Source: Gammaproteobacteria bacterium
GTDB lineage: Bacteria > Pseudomonadota > Gammaproteobacteria > HK1
NCBI GenBank assembly: GCA_022822245.1
Contig: JAJECB010000282.1
Span: 1 to 7,099 of the forward strand
Direction: 5' to 3'
DNA length: 7,099 nucleotides
The translations under genes were made by a program, and so were the position numbers. Below are positions 6,017 through 7,099 of the stretch, in pieces; the stretch's first letter is position 1; each line of letters begins with the position of its first letter. The notes beneath the pieces were generated by a model. It saw nothing but the letters and a program-made list of their open reading frames with translations. It did not search any database and had not been told where the DNA came from.

Positions 6017-6937
6017 GTGGTCGCGGTTGCGGGCGACGTGTTCGAAGGCGGGGCGGTCCAGACCCGCGCCGCGAAGGCGGCGGAGTTCGCCCGCCGCAAC
6101 CCGACCGTCATGATCAGCGCCGGGGTGCTGATCCTGATGTCGCTCATGGCCGGGTTCGCGCCCTACCTCGCGCCGGACCCGATGGCCCTCGACCCGGCCG
6201 TGCGCCTCAAGCCCCCCTGCATGATGGAGGCGGCCGGCGTCGAGTTCCGCACTCCCTGCCGGGGCTGGTTCGGCACCGACCACCTCGGCCGCGACGTGTA
6301 CGCCCGCACCGTCTTCGGGGCGCGGATCTCCCTCTCCGTGGGGCTCGCGGTGGCCGCCCTCAGCACCACCCTCGGTCTCGTCATCGGATTGCTCGCGGGC
6401 TACATCCGGCTGGTCGACGCGATCGTGATGCGGGTCATGGACGGGCTCATGGCGATCCCCAGCATTCTTCTCGCGATCGCCCTCATGGCCCTCTTCGGGT
6501 CGAGCGTGCAGAACGTCATCATCGCGATCTCGATCCCGGAGATCCCGCGGGTGGTCCGGCTCGTGCGGGCGGTCGTGCTGACGATCCGGGAGATGCCCTA
6601 CGTGGAGGCGGCGGTGTCGTCGGGAACGCGGCTGCCGAAGATCCTCTTCCGCCACATCCTCCCCAACACGTTCGCGCCCCTCATGGTGCAGGCGACCTAC
6701 GTCTGCGCGGCGGCGGTCATCGTGGAGGCGTTGCTCAGCTTCCTCGGGGCGGGCACCCCGCCCGAGATCCCGAGCTGGGGCAACATGATGGCCGAGGGCC
6801 GGGTCTACTTCCAGATCAAGCCCTGGATGCTGTTCTACCCCGGGATCTGCCTCGCCTTCATGGTGCTCTTCGTGAACCTCCTCGGCGACGGGCTCCGCGA
6901 CACCCTCGATCCCCGGATCGCTCGCCGGATGCGTTGA
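6017..6937 (+). CDS. Peptide/nickel-type ABC transporter permease (DppC/GsiD-like)
   Basis: This 306-residue inner-membrane protein is the second permease of the peptide-family importer and should pair with the permease encoded just upstream. Family marks are a first helix after RRNP (about 31-51), the signature FGTDHLGRDVYARTVFGARISL split across 85-106, helices at about 107-130, 145-172, 221-242 and 266-289, the ATPase-coupling loop beginning EAAVSSGTRLPKILFRHILP (197-216), the downstream VEALLSFLGAG, and a C-terminal GDGLRDTLDPR. Between the first helix and the FGTD motif is an enlarged loop with Cys68 and Cys81. GTG at 6017 has only GGGG ten bases upstream, a poor signal; GTG at 6038 (residue 8) is an alternative, and an ATG at 5924 lies in the same frame but beyond a TGA. 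The family call is secure, the exact N-terminus is not. Confidence 0.92.
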   Translation: MVAVAGDVFEGGAVQTRAAKAAEFARRNPTVMISAGVLILMSLMAGFAPYLAPDPMALDPAVRLKPPCMMEAAGVEFRTPCRGWFGTDHLGRDVYARTVFGARISLSVGLAVAALSTTLGLVIGLLAGYIRLVDAIVMRVMDGLMAIPSILLAIALMALFGSSVQNVIIAISIPEIPRVVRLVRAVVLTIREMPYVEAAVSSGTRLPKILFRHILPNTFAPLMVQATYVCAAAVIVEALLSFLGAGTPPEIPSWGNMMAEGRVYFQIKPWMLFYPGICLAFMVLFVNLLGDGLRDTLDPRIARRMR

Positions 6938-6964
6938 CCCGACGGCGCCCCGGGCGCGAATTGT

Positions 6965-6999
6965 CCGGGCGCTCGCAATCGTCCGGCGAGACTGCCCGG
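6965..6999 (+). terminator. Imperfect hairpin after the last permease, possible transcript 3' end
   Basis: CCGGGC (6965-6970) pairs with GCCCGG (6994-6999), and inside it CTCGC (6972-6976) pairs with GCGAG (6986-6990), leaving a small 1x3 internal loop and a nine-base apical loop. The structure begins 27 bases after the stop codon. A smaller GC inverted repeat (GCGCCC 6945-6950, GGGCGC 6952-6957) precedes it. No U-tract follows, so if it marks a 3' end it does so as a stabilising or Rho-associated structure rather than as a classical intrinsic terminator. Confidence 0.4.
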
Positions 7000-7003
7000 C
7001 GTT

Positions 7004-7037
7004 CCACCCGCGGCCCTGTCCGCCGGCCCACCCGCGG
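7004..7037. repeat. 10-base direct repeat, two copies
   Basis: CCACCCGCGG occurs at 7004-7013 and again at 7028-7037, 24 bases start to start. The second copy is also the left arm of the hairpin at 7027-7053. Being upstream of a promoter-like element it could be a paired regulator site, but the low sequence complexity makes chance possible. Confidence 0.4.
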
Positions 7038-7053
7038 TCCTTCGCGGGGTGGG
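7027..7053. promoter_or_regulatory. Hairpin upstream of the right-edge promoter-like element
   Basis: CCCACCCGCG (7027-7036) pairs with CGCGGGGTGGG (7043-7053) in a 10-bp stem with one bulged G and a six-base loop. On the + strand it is followed by GGAAACG, not a T-run, so intrinsic termination is unlikely. It could be a second 3'-end structure or an operator-like palindrome. Confidence 0.35.
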
Positions 7054-7081
7054 GAAACGATCGGTCCGCCCCCGTCCGCTG

Positions 7082-7096
7082 TGCTACCCTCGCCGC
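7082..7096 (+). promoter_or_regulatory. Extended -10-like element at the right edge
   Basis: TGCTACCCT (7082-7090) has the TGn extension followed by TACCCT, which matches three of six bases of the -10 consensus. TACCCTCGCCGC (7085-7096) differs at one base from TACACTCGCCGC at 4952-4963, the candidate promoter of the first peptide-type permease. No good -35 box is seen 16-18 bases upstream. If real, it would drive a gene starting just beyond the window. Confidence 0.35.
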
Positions 7097-7099
7097 CCC

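Larger units (their letters stand above)
6938..7099. other. Non-coding tail after the last permease
   Basis: No convincing gene starts within these 162 bases. They contain inverted repeats after the permease stop, a 10-base direct repeat, a second hairpin and a promoter-like sequence at the right edge. Together they suggest an operon boundary rather than continuation of the transport genes. Confidence 0.55.

Noticed and set aside
1..7099. tRNA or rRNA genes, CRISPR arrays, insertion sequences, attachment sites
   Set aside because: No cloverleaf or conserved rRNA sequence, no regularly spaced repeats, no transposase or integrase motifs and no terminal inverted repeats were seen in any gap.

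Overview
The window is a high-G+C stretch of bacterial chromosome carrying seven confident protein genes, all on the + strand and tightly packed. They form two transport operons of different type. Both the ABC importer families and the strong bias to G/C at third codon positions fit a Gram-negative, probably proteobacterial or related soil/sediment organism. The sequence alone does not fix the taxon.

Region 1 (about 93-4770) is a complete polyamine/opine-type (PotDABC-like) ABC importer plus an enzyme. In order it encodes a periplasmic substrate-binding protein (93-1199), an ATPase with a TOBE domain (1270-2322), two MetI-type permeases (2319-3173 and 3173-3973), and a nitrilase-superfamily C-N hydrolase with an intact Glu-Lys-Cys triad (3970-4770). 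The last four genes overlap by 4, 1 and 4 bases, so they are almost certainly translated as one coupled unit. A hairpin lies in the only gap, between the binding-protein and ATPase genes. The simplest reading is an import-and-hydrolyse module: a small amine or amide is captured, imported and cleaved at a C-N bond in the cytoplasm. The substrate is not determined by the sequence.

Region 2 (4771-4982) is a 212-base intergenic spacer holding a short tandem repeat, a candidate sigma-70-like promoter and a perfect AGGAGG ribosome binding site.

Region 3 (4983-6937) encodes the two inner-membrane permeases of a second importer of the peptide/nickel (Dpp/Opp/Gsi) family. No binding protein or ATPase for it lies in the window. 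Between the two permease genes is a 29-codon reading frame. It starts on the stop codon of the first permease (TGATG), is in the same frame as the second permease, and ends at a TGA only three bases before that gene's GTG start. It is either a coupling leader or an N-terminal extension cut by a nonsense codon. Two strong GC hairpins sit inside it.

Region 4 (6938-7099) is non-coding as far as can be seen. It has hairpins after the last gene, a 10-base direct repeat, and at the right edge a promoter-like sequence matching the one before the first permease at 11 of 12 bases. This suggests that another transcription unit begins just outside the window.
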